The notes below the pieces were generated by a model. That model did not search any database, had not been told where the DNA came from, and was given only the letters and a program-made list of their open reading frames with translations. Shown here piece after piece: positions 36,550 through 45,333 of a stretch of 64,000 nucleotides of DNA (the stretch's first letter is position 1; every line of letters starts with the position of its first letter). The translations under genes were made by a program, and so were the position numbers. The DNA comes from Lentzea kentuckyensis (GTDB lineage Bacteria > Actinomycetota > Actinomycetes > Mycobacteriales > Pseudonocardiaceae): assembly GCF_002150765.1 (NCBI RefSeq), contig NZ_MUYM01000015.1, positions 62,001 through 126,000 of the forward strand, in the 5' to 3' direction.

Positions 36550-37848
36550 CTAGCCGTTCGCCGGCTGGGTCTCCGGCAGCTTGAGCACCGACACCAGCGT
36601 GCACAGGCCCATGACCAGCAGGAACGCCGAGACGGACATCGACGTCCCGGTCGCGCCCAGCAGTGCCGTCATCACGAACGGCGTGCCCCCGCTGACCAGG
36701 ATCGACGCCAGCTGGTACGCGAGAGAGGCGCCCGAGTACCGCACGTGCGGTTCGAACAGCTCGCCCAAGTAAGCGGCGATAGGGCCGTACACGAGAGAGG
36801 ACGCGATGCCTCCGACCGTGGACGCGACGAACAGCAACAGCAGCGAGGCCGTGTCCACGAGCAGGAAGTACGGGAACGCCCACACGGCCAGACCGATGGC
36901 GCCCGCGATGATCAGTGGGCGCCGGCCCAGGCGGTCGGACAGGTGTCCCGCGTACAGGATCACCGGGATGCTCACGATCGACGACAGCAGGCTCACGACC
37001 AGCACCGACTCCCGGCTCAGACCGAGCGTGGTGGTGGCGTAGGAGAGGACGCCCGCGATCGACACGTAGAAGATCGCGTTCGAGGCGAACATCAGGCCCG
37101 CGCCGAGCAGGATCGGTTTGCGGTGGGTGCGCAGGGCCTCCTTCAGCGGTGCCTGCGCCACGACGGGTCCTGAGGCACGTCGTTCCTGCAGTTCGCGGAA
37201 GACCGGGCTGTCCTCGACCTTCAGCTGGATGAACAGCACCACGGGGAAGAGGAGCGCCGACGCCAGGAACGGCACACGCCAGCCCCACGACGCGAACGCC
37301 GCCGGCGAGAGAGAGGTGGTGGCGCTGATGAACGCGATGTTGCCCAGCAGTACGCCGATCGGGACACCGGCCTGGCCGAACGTGCCCGCGAAGCCGCGCT
37401 TCTTCGGGCCTGCGGACTCGGTGAGCAGCAGGACGACGCCGCCCCACTGACCGCCGACCGCGATGCCCTGCAGGAAGCGCAGCAGGACCAGCAGCAGCGG
37501 CGCGCCGACGCCGATGGACGCCGTGGTGGGCAGCAGGCCGATGAGGAACGTCGCCGCGGCCATCAGCCCCAGGCAGATGACGAGGGCGGGCTTGCGGCCC
37601 ACCCGGTCGCCGACGTGGCCGAAGACCAGGCCGCCGATCGGGCGCGCGACGAAGCCCGCCCAGAACGTGCTGAACGACAGGAGCAGCGCCACGATCGGCG
37701 TTGCCTCGGGGAAGAACAGTTTGGGGAAGACCAGGGCCGCAGCTGTTGCGTAGATGAAGAAGTCGTACCACTCAAGGGATGAACCCACGAGTCCGGCTGC
37801 CATCAGCCTGCGTAAGGTCTTCTGTTCAGTCGGGGCAACACTGACCAC
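36550..37848 (-). CDS. MHS-family MFS transporter
   Basis: 432 residues with 12 hydrophobic helices. The N-terminus GSSLEWYDFFIYATAAALVF and the cytoplasmic GHVGDRVGRKP place it with the metabolite:H+ symporters, like the one at 19163-20455. GTG 37848 has GGAG 5 nt upstream and lies 10 nt after the carboxylase stop, so the two are cotranscribed. A short-chain acid taken up for CoA activation is a plausible substrate. Confidence 0.92.
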   Translation of the reverse strand: MVSVAPTEQKTLRRLMAAGLVGSSLEWYDFFIYATAAALVFPKLFFPEATPIVALLLSFSTFWAGFVARPIGGLVFGHVGDRVGRKPALVICLGLMAAATFLIGLLPTTASIGVGAPLLLVLLRFLQGIAVGGQWGGVVLLLTESAGPKKRGFAGTFGQAGVPIGVLLGNIAFISATTSLSPAAFASWGWRVPFLASALLFPVVLFIQLKVEDSPVFRELQERRASGPVVAQAPLKEALRTHRKPILLGAGLMFASNAIFYVSIAGVLSYATTTLGLSRESVLVVSLLSSIVSIPVILYAGHLSDRLGRRPLIIAGAIGLAVWAFPYFLLVDTASLLLLFVASTVGGIASSLVYGPIAAYLGELFEPHVRYSGASLAYQLASILVSGGTPFVMTALLGATGTSMSVSAFLLVMGLCTLVSVLKLPETQPANG

Positions 37849-37858
37849 GGCTTCTCCT

Positions 37859-40800
37859 TCACCACGTGTCGATGAACGGGCGTTTCTTCCTGTCGGAACG
37901 GGAAGTTGCGGGGGCCAGCGCCGTGGCGATCCAGCGGCGCGTGTCGGCCGGGTCGATCACGTCGTCGATCTCGAAGACGCTCGCGACGTTGAGCGCTTTG
38001 CCGTGTTCGTAGGCCTTGGCGACCATCTGGTCGTAGCGCTGCTTGCGTTCTTCCGGGTTTTCGATGGCGTCGAGTTCGCGTTTGAAGCCGAGTTTCACGG
38101 CGCCTTCGAGGCCCATCGGGCCGAACTCGCCGGTGGGCCAGGAGATGGCGAACTGCGGCACTTTGAGCGAGCCCGCTGCCATTGCCTGGGCGCCGAGGCC
38201 GTACGCCTTGCGCAGGACCACGAGTCCAAAAGGGACGGTGAGGTTGGCGCCCGTCACGACCATGCGGGTGAGGTGGCGGACGGTGGCGGTGCGCTCGGCG
38301 TCGGGGCCGACCATGAAGCCCGGGGTGTCGGCCAGGGAGACGATCGGGAGGTCGAACGCGTCCGCCAGCTGGAGGAAGCGGGCGCACTTGTCGGCGGCGT
38401 CGGCGTCGATCGCGCCGCCGAGGACGGTGGGGTCGTTGGCGATCAGGGCGATGGGGCGGCCTTCGACGCGGATCAGGGCGGTGACGATGGCCCTGCCGAA
38501 GCCCTGGCGGAGTTCCAGCACACTGCCGGTGTCGGCGAGGGTGTCGATCAGCTTGCGGATGTCGTAGGCGCGGAGGCGGTTCTCGGGGATGGCGTGGCGG
38601 AGGAGGCGCTGGTCGGCGCAGCTCCAGGCTTGGCCGGAGTCTGATCGCCCGGAATTGTCGGTGCTGTCTGGGATAATTGAATTTAGGGGTTCCCCCGAGG
38701 GCGCGGACGAAGGCTGCGCGCTCGCGCGGGGGACGCCTGCGGGAGCCTGAGCGGTGGCTTGGAAATACGAGAGGTACTTCTTCGCGACGGCCACCGCTTC
38801 TTCTTCGGTCGCCACCGCGATGTCCACGACGCCGTTGGGCACCTGGACGTCCAACGGGCCGATGTCCTCCGGGCGGAACGTGCCCAGGCCGCCGCCCTCG
38901 ATCATCGCCGGGCCGCCCATGCCGATGTTCGCGCCCTCGACCGCGATGATCACGTCGCACGTGCCGAGCAGCACCGCGTTGCCCGCGAAACACCGGCCCG
39001 CGACCACGCCGATCAGCGGCACCTGGCCGCTCAGCTGGGCGAACGCGTGGAACGAGCCGCAGTCGAGGCCGCTGACCATGCTGTGGTCGGTGTCGCCGGG
39101 CCGGCCGCCGCCGCCCTCCGCGAACAGCACCACAGGGAGGTTCTCCTGCTGGGCCAGCGCGAACAACCTGTCCTTCTTCTGATGGTTGCGCAAACCCTGT
39201 GTGCCGGCGAGCACGGCGTAGTCGTAGGACATCGCCACGATCCGTTGGCCGTTGACGACGCCGATGCCGGCCACCATGCCGTCGGCGGGCGTGCGTTCGA
39301 TCAGCTCGTCAAGCGAGCGGCGCGCGCGTTGGGCCGCGATCGCGAGACCGCCGTACTCGACGAACGACGTGCAGAGGTCCGCGATGTTCTCGCGCGCGGT
39401 GCGTCCACCGGCCGCATGCCGCCGTGCGGCTGCATCCGGGCGATCGAACTGATGACGTTCGAGCACCTCGGCCAGATCCGGGCGCACCGAAGAAAGATCG
39501 ACCTCAGCGGAGTCCTCAGTGGACTCGCCGAAGCCGGAGGCCAGCACCTGACCCTCGGACACCGTGTCGCCCACCGACACCAGCACGTCGCCGGACACCC
39601 GGACCACGTGCTGCATCTTCATCGCTTCCAGCACCACGGAGTCCGGCGACACCGCGACCACGGTGCCGGCCAGTGGAGCCCGCATGCCGTCAGCGGGTTC
39701 CTCGGTCACGAAATCGGTCGTCGCGCCCACGATGTCGCGGGCCAGCAACGACCGGAGGAACTCCAGGTTCGTCGAGACGCCCTCGATCCGGAACTCGCCC
39801 AACGCCCGCCGCGCCCGGTTCAGGGCCACGTCCAGGTCCTCGCCGTGCACCACGAGCTTCGCGAGCAACCCGTCGTACCGCGTCCCGACGCGGTAGCCCA
39901 CGTATCCGTGCGTGTCGACGCGAACGCCAGGTCCGGAAGGCAGTGCGAACGACGACAACACACCACCGGACGTCTGGTTCACACGCACCTGCACGGCCGC
40001 ACCGCGATCAACGGGCGTGTAGTCGACGTCGCCGCCCCACGCCAACAGCAGTTGCGTGCGCACGAGGTCCACACCGGACACCATCTCGGTCACGGTGTGC
40101 TCGACCTGCAACCGCGGGTTGACCTCCAGGAACGCGAACGAGTCCCCGGCCACCAGGAACTCCACGGTGCCCACGCCGGTGTAGTCGACAGCGGCAGCGA
40201 TGGCAGCAGCTGCGTCGTGCAATGCCTTACGCAGCGCGGGTTCCAACAACGGCGCGGGAGCGATCTCCACGACTTTCTGGTGCCGCAACTGCAACGAGCA
40301 GTCGCGGTCGCCGATCACCGAGGTGCCGACGAGCTGCACCTCGATGTGCCGGGCGGAGGGCAGCAACCGTTCGAAGTAGACGTCCCCGACCCCGAACGCG
40401 GCCAGCGCCTCCGCCCGGCACGCCTCGACCGCGCCGTCGAGGTCCTCGGGCGCGAACACCGCCCGCATGCCCTTGCCGCCACCGCCGGCGATCGCCTTGA
40501 CCATCACGGGGAACTCGCCCGGTGCCGCGTCCAGCACCGGAATCCCCAGCGACGCGGCCAGTTCCCGTGCTCGCCGCTTGTCGCCCAGCAGTTCCAGAAC
40601 GTCGGCGGAAGGCCCGACGAACGCCAGTCCGCGCTCCGCGCACGCCCGAGCGAACGACGCGTTCTCGGACAGGAAGCCCCATCCCGGATGCACGGCCTGG
40701 CACCCCTCGGCGGCGTCCAGGATCTGCTCGACGTCCAGGTAGGGAGCGGGCCCACGCAGTGCGACGGCGCGGTCGGCGAGCGTCACGTGCAGGGCGGACG

Positions 40801-40900
40801 CGTCATCCTCCGCGTACACCGCCACGGTGCGAATGCCCAGGTCGGCTGCCGCGCGCAACACGCGGACGGCGACCTCACCCCGGTTGGCGACGAGCAGCAC
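37859..40900 (-). CDS. single-chain acyl-CoA carboxylase (biotin carboxylase + BCCP + carboxyltransferase)
   Basis: 1013 residues. GTG 40900 has AGGAGG 6 nt upstream. Biotin carboxylase occupies about 1-415 (ANRGEVAVR, AIAGGGGKGMR, EVNPRLQVEHTVTE). The biotinyl domain has EAMKMQH at about 455. A carboxyltransferase follows from about 500 (FAEGGGGRPGD, GPAMIEGGGLGTF, then LADTPGFMVGP and GEFGPMGLEGAV). The acyl-CoA substrate (acetyl, propionyl or other) is undetermined. An extra segment of about 40 residues with AT-richer DNA splits the two carboxyltransferase halves (see finding). A TetR-type box overlaps its promoter. Confidence 0.9.
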   Translation of the reverse strand: MLLVANRGEVAVRVLRAAADLGIRTVAVYAEDDASALHVTLADRAVALRGPAPYLDVEQILDAAEGCQAVHPGWGFLSENASFARACAERGLAFVGPSADVLELLGDKRRARELAASLGIPVLDAAPGEFPVMVKAIAGGGGKGMRAVFAPEDLDGAVEACRAEALAAFGVGDVYFERLLPSARHIEVQLVGTSVIGDRDCSLQLRHQKVVEIAPAPLLEPALRKALHDAAAAIAAAVDYTGVGTVEFLVAGDSFAFLEVNPRLQVEHTVTEMVSGVDLVRTQLLLAWGGDVDYTPVDRGAAVQVRVNQTSGGVLSSFALPSGPGVRVDTHGYVGYRVGTRYDGLLAKLVVHGEDLDVALNRARRALGEFRIEGVSTNLEFLRSLLARDIVGATTDFVTEEPADGMRAPLAGTVVAVSPDSVVLEAMKMQHVVRVSGDVLVSVGDTVSEGQVLASGFGESTEDSAEVDLSSVRPDLAEVLERHQFDRPDAAARRHAAGGRTARENIADLCTSFVEYGGLAIAAQRARRSLDELIERTPADGMVAGIGVVNGQRIVAMSYDYAVLAGTQGLRNHQKKDRLFALAQQENLPVVLFAEGGGGRPGDTDHSMVSGLDCGSFHAFAQLSGQVPLIGVVAGRCFAGNAVLLGTCDVIIAVEGANIGMGGPAMIEGGGLGTFRPEDIGPLDVQVPNGVVDIAVATEEEAVAVAKKYLSYFQATAQAPAGVPRASAQPSSAPSGEPLNSIIPDSTDNSGRSDSGQAWSCADQRLLRHAIPENRLRAYDIRKLIDTLADTGSVLELRQGFGRAIVTALIRVEGRPIALIANDPTVLGGAIDADAADKCARFLQLADAFDLPIVSLADTPGFMVGPDAERTATVRHLTRMVVTGANLTVPFGLVVLRKAYGLGAQAMAAGSLKVPQFAISWPTGEFGPMGLEGAVKLGFKRELDAIENPEERKQRYDQMVAKAYEHGKALNVASVFEIDDVIDPADTRRWIATALAPATSRSDRKKRPFIDTW

Positions 40901-40910
40901 GGCAATCCTC

Positions 40911-40928
40911 CTGAGCGACCGCTTAGTA
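40911..40928 (-). promoter_or_regulatory. TetR-type operator A (carboxylase)
   Basis: On the minus strand the site reads TACTAAGCGGTCGCTCAG. It ends 10 nt upstream of the carboxylase start, next to its ribosome-binding site, and CATACT just 5' of it could be the -10. It matches sites at 42952-42969 and 49556-49573. Confidence 0.55.
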
Positions 40929-41081
40929 TGTGACGGCGGTCGCATGTTGCCATCTGAAGTGAACGGAAGTCCATACGGAACCGATCGTGGGGCTGAGGCG
41001 TCAACGGAACGCTTCGCCGCATTCGGGCGATTGAGTTGGCAGACTTCCCCGCAAACTTGCGAAGGGCTTCAGGAGGCCGCA

Positions 41082-41861
41082 GTGGTGTTCAAGAGGATGA
41101 TGCGCGCGTTCGGCGTGGGCGGGCCGACTGTCGACACGGTGCTGACCAACCCGAACGTGCGTCCCGGCGAGGTGCTCTCCGGCGAGGTCAGGATCGCCGG
41201 TGGCGACCACCCCGCCGAGATCGACCACGTCACGCTCGCGCTGCTCACCCGCGTCGAGGTCGAGAGCGGCGACAACGAGTACAACACCAACATGGAGTTC
41301 CACAAGTTCTCCGTGGGACAGCGGATCATCGTCCAGCCGCACCAGAACCTCTCGCTGCCGTTCCAGATCCCGGTGCCGTTCGAGTGCCCGCTCAACGTCG
41401 TGAGCGACATGCAGCTCTCCGGCATGCAGCTGGGCCTGCGCACTGAGCTCGAGGTCCGCGGCGCCGTCGACCCCGGTGACCTCGACCCGATCTGGGTGCA
41501 CCCGCTGCCGTCGCAGGACGCGGTGCTGCAGGCGTTCGGGCACATGGGTTTCCGCTTCACCAAGGCGGACAACGAGCGCGGCCGCATCCACGGCGTGCCG
41601 CAGCAGCTGCCGTTCTACCAGGAGATCGAGTTCTACCCGCCGCCGCAGTTCGCTGGCCGCGTCAAGCAGGTCGAGCTGACGTTCGTGACGACGCCGGGCG
41701 AGCTGCACGTGGTCCTGGAGGCCGACAAGCGCGCCGGGCTGCTCCGTGCGGGCGGTGACGCGTACGGCCGTTTCGCGGTGTCGCACCAGCAGGCGATCGG
41801 CACGGACTGGACCGCGACCATCAACCAGTGGATGTCGCAGGTCTCCGGTAGCCGCTGGTAG
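41082..41861 (+). CDS. Spo0M-like arrestin-fold protein
   Basis: 259 residues from GTG 41082 (AGGAGG 5 nt upstream; GTG 41085 is equally possible). The N-terminus GVGGPTVDTVLTNPNVRPGEVLSGEVRI is the Spo0M signature, with an arrestin-like beta sandwich and PFQIPVPFECPLN. Spo0M affects sporulation and morphology in Bacillus; actinobacterial members are common and poorly known. Acts in the cytosol. Confidence 0.9.
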   Translation: MVFKRMMRAFGVGGPTVDTVLTNPNVRPGEVLSGEVRIAGGDHPAEIDHVTLALLTRVEVESGDNEYNTNMEFHKFSVGQRIIVQPHQNLSLPFQIPVPFECPLNVVSDMQLSGMQLGLRTELEVRGAVDPGDLDPIWVHPLPSQDAVLQAFGHMGFRFTKADNERGRIHGVPQQLPFYQEIEFYPPPQFAGRVKQVELTFVTTPGELHVVLEADKRAGLLRAGGDAYGRFAVSHQQAIGTDWTATINQWMSQVSGSRW

Positions 41862-41910
41862 ATCTCAAGCTGCGGATCACGCCCGGTGACGGGATGATTT
41901 TCTCCGAGAT

Positions 41911-41927
41911 CCCCGAGTGCATCGGGG
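41911..41927. terminator. short hairpin after the Spo0M-like gene
   Basis: CCCCGA (41911-41916) and TCGGGG (41922-41927) flank a GTGCA loop, 49 nt past the stop codon. There is no T-tract. It precedes the ribosome-binding site of the next gene. Confidence 0.35.
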
Positions 41928-41947
41928 TGTAGCGGGAGGAGGCGTCC

Positions 41948-42220
41948 GTGACCATCGAGAGCATTCTCGGCGCGCTCATCATCGGTCTGATCCTGGGCTT
42001 GCTCGGCAAGCTGTTCGCACCCGGCAAGCAGAACATCCCGATCTGGCTGACCCTGCTGGTCGGCATCGCGGCCGCGTTCATCGGGTCCTGGATCGCCCGG
42101 CTGCTCGGCGTGCAGGACACGCCCGGCATCGACTGGATCGAGGTGATCGTGCAGATCATCGTCGCGGCGGTCGGCGTCTCGGTCGTGGCCGGCATGTACG
42201 GCCGCAAGTCCGTCAGTTAG
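41948..42220 (+). CDS. GlsB/YeaQ/YmgE-type stress membrane protein
   Basis: 90 residues from GTG 41948 after GGGAGGAGG. Three transmembrane helices: IESILGALIIGLILGLLGKLF, then WLTLLVGIAAAFIGSWIARLL and the terminal IIVAAVGVSVVAGMYG. The short GLLGKLFAPGKQ turn typifies the transglycosylase-associated/GlsB family linked to general stress. It ends 7 nt before the perfect palindrome. Confidence 0.9.
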   Translation: MTIESILGALIIGLILGLLGKLFAPGKQNIPIWLTLLVGIAAAFIGSWIARLLGVQDTPGIDWIEVIVQIIVAAVGVSVVAGMYGRKSVS

Positions 42221-42227
42221 TCAGACC

Positions 42228-42274
42228 ATGAACGGCGCTTTCGTGGACCTCAGGTCCACGAAAGCGCCGTTCAT
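42228..42274. repeat. 47-bp palindromic repeat, copy 2 (perfect)
   Basis: Perfect 23-nt arms around a central C: ATGAACGGCGC, TTTCGTGGACCT, C, and the complement. It fills the space between the 3' ends of two convergent genes and supplies the TGA stop of the TetR gene (TCA, 42271-42273). Copy 1 lies at 10865-10911. Confidence 0.85.
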
Positions 42275-42888
42275 GGCTTTAGCATCCTCAGGACGAGGTC
42301 GGCGTACAACGCGCCGATCTCGTCCGGAGTCCGCCTCCCGTCCGGCCGGTACCAGCGCGCGACGTCGATGCACAGCGACAGCACGGCCAGGGTCGCGCCC
42401 TTCAGGTCCGCCACGTCGAACACGCCCTCCGCGACCCCGTCCGCGATGAACGACCGCATCCGCTGGTCGATCTGCCGGCGCAGCTCCGCCACCTCCGCGT
42501 GGTGTTCGGGAGTGAGCGCGCCGAGCTCGTACTGCACCACTCGCGCCGTCGTGTGGAACTCCGCGTGCCACCCCGCGAACGCCGCCACCGCGTTCCGCAG
42601 GCGCTCCACCGCGCCGGCGCCCTGGATGCCGGACAGCATGGTCAGCGACGTCTCGTGGCCGATGTAGGAGATGTTGAACAGCAGCTCCTCTTTGGACCGG
42701 TAGTGGATGTACACGGCCGCGGGCGACATTCCCGCGAGAGAAGCGATGTCACGGGTCGTCGTGGCGTGGTATCCCTTGCCTGCGAACGCGTGGGCGGCGG
42801 CGATGAGCATGCGGCGGGCGGCGTCCGGGGTGACCGAGCGCCAGGTCTCGTCGAGCAGGGCGAACTCGTCCAGGCCGACAGTGGTCAT
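42271..42888 (-). CDS. TetR-family regulator of the acyl-CoA cluster
   Basis: 205 residues from ATG 42888, with AGGAG upstream. The HTH is RMLIAAAHAFAGKGYHATTT then ASLAGMSPAAVYIHYRSKEEL. The C-terminal domain is diverse and could bind an acyl-CoA. It is divergent from the acyl-CoA dehydrogenase operon, with two CTAAGC dyads between them, so it probably represses both. Its stop lies in the 47-bp palindrome. Confidence 0.9.
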   Translation of the reverse strand: MTTVGLDEFALLDETWRSVTPDAARRMLIAAAHAFAGKGYHATTTRDIASLAGMSPAAVYIHYRSKEELLFNISYIGHETSLTMLSGIQGAGAVERLRNAVAAFAGWHAEFHTTARVVQYELGALTPEHHAEVAELRRQIDQRMRSFIADGVAEGVFDVADLKGATLAVLSLCIDVARWYRPDGRRTPDEIGALYADLVLRMLKP

Positions 42889-42906
42889 CGGGCTGCTCCT
42901 CGCGTG

Positions 42907-42969
42907 TTGACAGGTGATGGATCGTACTGCACGCTAAGCGGGCGCTTAGCGCTAAGCAACCGCTTAGTA
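42907..42969 (+). promoter_or_regulatory. divergent promoter region with tandem TetR operators B1 and B2
   Basis: TTGACA (42907-42912) is a good -35 for the acyl-CoA dehydrogenase. B1 is CTAAGC-GGGC-GCTTAG (42934-42949). B2 is CTAAGC-AACC-GCTTAG (42952-42967). Both have perfect arms and start 18 bp apart. Both lie between the -35 and the start codon. Confidence 0.7.
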
Positions 42970-42980
42970 TGGAGGTAGTC

Positions 42981-44126
42981 GTGCAGCGGACGCTGTTCAA
43001 CGAGGATCACGCCGCGTTCCGGGAGTCGGCGAAGGCGTTCGTCGAGCGCACGATCACGCCGAACGTCGAGAAGTTCATCGAGCAGCGCGTGATCGACCGG
43101 GACGTGTGGCTGGAGGCGGGCCGGCAGGGCCTGCTCGGTCTGGAGATCCCCGAGGAGTACGGCGGCAGCGGCGCGAACGACTACCGGTTCAACACGGTGT
43201 TCGCCGAGGAGCTGTGCCGGGTCAACGCGGCGGTCGCGTCGTCGCTGGGCATCCACGGTGACGTCGTGGCGCCCTACCTGGTCGACCTGTGCACCGAGGA
43301 GCAGAAGCAGCGCTGGCTGCCCGGCATGTGCACCGGTGAGATCAAGACCGGCATCGCGATGACCGAGCCCTCCGGTGGCTCCGACCTCGCCGCTTTGAAG
43401 ACCAACGCCGTTCGGGACGGATCCGACTGGATCCTCAACGGCTCCAAGACGTTCATCACCAACGGCTACACCGCCGACATGATCGTCGTGGCGGCCCGGA
43501 CCGACCCCTCGAAGGGCGCGCGCGGTATCACGCTGTTCGCCGTCGAGACCGGCATGCCCGGCTTCGAGCGCGGCCGCAAGCTCGACAAGGTCGGCCAGCA
43601 CCCGTCCGACACCGCGGAGCTGTTCTTCTCCGACGTGCGGCTCTCGCAGGAGCACGTCATCGGCGAGGAGGGCCAGGGCTTCATCTACATGATGGAACGC
43701 CTGCCGCAGGAGCGGATCGGCGGTGCGATCTCCAACCTCGCGCACGCGCAGGGCGTCTTCGACGAAACGCTGGAGTACGTCAAGGAGCGCAAGGCGTTCG
43801 GCCAGGCGATCGGCAAGTTCCAGCACAACAAGTTCCAGCTCGCCGAGCTGCGCACCAAGCTGGACGTCTCGCAGGCGTTCATCGACACCCTGACCATGCA
43901 GCACGTTCGCGGCGAACTGAGCTCGGTCGAGGCCGCGCAGGCGAAGTACTGGAGCGCCGACGTCGAGAACGAGGTCATCGACGCCTGTGTGCAGCTGCAC
44001 GGCGGCTACGGCTACATGACCGAGTACCGCGTCGCCCGCGCGTGGATGGACGCCCGCGTCACGAAGATCTGGGCGGGCTCCAACGAGATCATGAAGGAAC
44101 TCATCGGCCGCGACCTCGGCCTGTAA
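42981..44126 (+). CDS. acyl-CoA dehydrogenase
   Basis: 381 residues. GTG 42981 is preferred (GGAGG 5 nt upstream); ATG 42969 would place the start inside operator B2. The family marks are GIAMTEPSGGSDLAALKT (FAD/substrate), ERIGGAISN, and the C-terminal QLHGGYGYMTEYRVARAWMDARVTKIWAGSNEIMKE, in which the Glu of YGYMTEYRV is a candidate catalytic residue. It introduces the trans-2 double bond in beta-oxidation. The thiolase follows 10 nt downstream. Confidence 0.93.
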   Translation: MQRTLFNEDHAAFRESAKAFVERTITPNVEKFIEQRVIDRDVWLEAGRQGLLGLEIPEEYGGSGANDYRFNTVFAEELCRVNAAVASSLGIHGDVVAPYLVDLCTEEQKQRWLPGMCTGEIKTGIAMTEPSGGSDLAALKTNAVRDGSDWILNGSKTFITNGYTADMIVVAARTDPSKGARGITLFAVETGMPGFERGRKLDKVGQHPSDTAELFFSDVRLSQEHVIGEEGQGFIYMMERLPQERIGGAISNLAHAQGVFDETLEYVKERKAFGQAIGKFQHNKFQLAELRTKLDVSQAFIDTLTMQHVRGELSSVEAAQAKYWSADVENEVIDACVQLHGGYGYMTEYRVARAWMDARVTKIWAGSNEIMKELIGRDLGL

Positions 44127-44136
44127 GGGGTGTTCT

Positions 44137-45333
44137 GTGGCTGAAGCAGTCATCGTCTCCACCGCCCGGTCGCCGATCGGCCGCGCCCGCAAGGGTTCGC
44201 TCGTCTCGCTGCGGCCGGACGACCTGGCCGCGCAGGTGATCTCCGCCGCGCTGGGCGACATCCCGGCGTCCGAGATCACCGACCTGCACCTCGGTTGTGC
44301 CGAGCCGCAGGACGAGCACGGCCAGAACATCGCGCGCCGGGTGGCCGTGCAGCTCGGGTACGACAACCTGCCCGGCACGACCGTCAACCGGTTCTGCGCG
44401 TCGTCCGTGCAGACCGCGCGGATGGCCTTCCACGCGATCAAGGCGGGGGAGGGGCACGGGTTCATCTCCGCCGGCGTGGAGTGCGTTTCCCGGTACATGC
44501 ACTCCGGTGCGCCGTCGTTCAACCCGTTGTTCGACGAGGCGCGGCAACGCACTCAGGCCACGGCCGCGTCCAACGCCCCGTGGACCGATCCGCGGCTGGA
44601 CGGCAAGCTGCCCGACTACTACATCGCGATGGGCCAGACGGCCGAGAACGTCGCGACGCAGATGGGCATCTCGCGGCACGACCAGGACGAGTTCGGCGTG
44701 CGGTCGCAGAACCTCGCGGAGAAGGCGATCGCGGACGGGTTCTTCGCCCGCGAGATCACTCCGGTCGTGCTGGCCGACGGAACCGTGGTGTCGACCGACG
44801 ACGGTCCGCGCGCCGGCGTCACGTACGAGGCTGTTTCCGCGCTGAAGCCGTCCTTCCGGCCCGAGGGCACGATCACGGCCGGCAACTGCTGCCCGTTGAA
44901 CGACGGCGCGGCCGCTGTCGTGATCATGAGCTCCACGCGGGCGAAGGAGCTCGGCCTGACTCCGCTGGCGCGCATCGTGTCCACCGGTGTTTCCGGGCTG
45001 TCGCCGGAGATCATGGGGCTCGGGCCCGTCGACGCCACCCGGCAGGCTCTCGGTCACGCCGGTCTGTCCATTTCGGACATCGACCTGGTGGAGATCAACG
45101 AGGCGTTCGCCGTCCAGGTGCTCGGCAGCCAGCGTGCGCTGGGCATCGACATCGACCGGGTGAACGTGCACGGTGGGGCCATCGCTCTCGGGCACCCGTT
45201 CGGCTCCACCGGCGCGCGGATCATGACGACGCTGATCAACGGCATGCAGGCCCGCGACGCGCAGTTCGGTCTTGAGACGATGTGCGTCGGCGGCGGTCAG
45301 GGCATGGCGATCATCCTGGAAAGGCTTTCGTAG
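44137..45333 (+). CDS. acetyl-CoA acyltransferase (thiolase)
   Basis: 398 residues from GTG 44137. Catalytic residues: Cys in NRFCASSVQ, His in GGAIALGHPFGSTGAR, and Cys in ETMCVGGGQGMA. The length and motifs match degradative thiolases, which cleave 3-ketoacyl-CoA with CoA. It shares one base with the following SDR start (TAGTG), so the two are coupled. Confidence 0.93.
   Translation: MAEAVIVSTARSPIGRARKGSLVSLRPDDLAAQVISAALGDIPASEITDLHLGCAEPQDEHGQNIARRVAVQLGYDNLPGTTVNRFCASSVQTARMAFHAIKAGEGHGFISAGVECVSRYMHSGAPSFNPLFDEARQRTQATAASNAPWTDPRLDGKLPDYYIAMGQTAENVATQMGISRHDQDEFGVRSQNLAEKAIADGFFAREITPVVLADGTVVSTDDGPRAGVTYEAVSALKPSFRPEGTITAGNCCPLNDGAAAVVIMSSTRAKELGLTPLARIVSTGVSGLSPEIMGLGPVDATRQALGHAGLSISDIDLVEINEAFAVQVLGSQRALGIDIDRVNVHGGAIALGHPFGSTGARIMTTLINGMQARDAQFGLETMCVGGGQGMAIILERLS

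Noticed and set aside
37859..40900. A frameshift or gene break in the carboxylase at the low-GC segment
   Set aside because: The frame stays open through the segment and both flanking domain halves are intact in the same frame.
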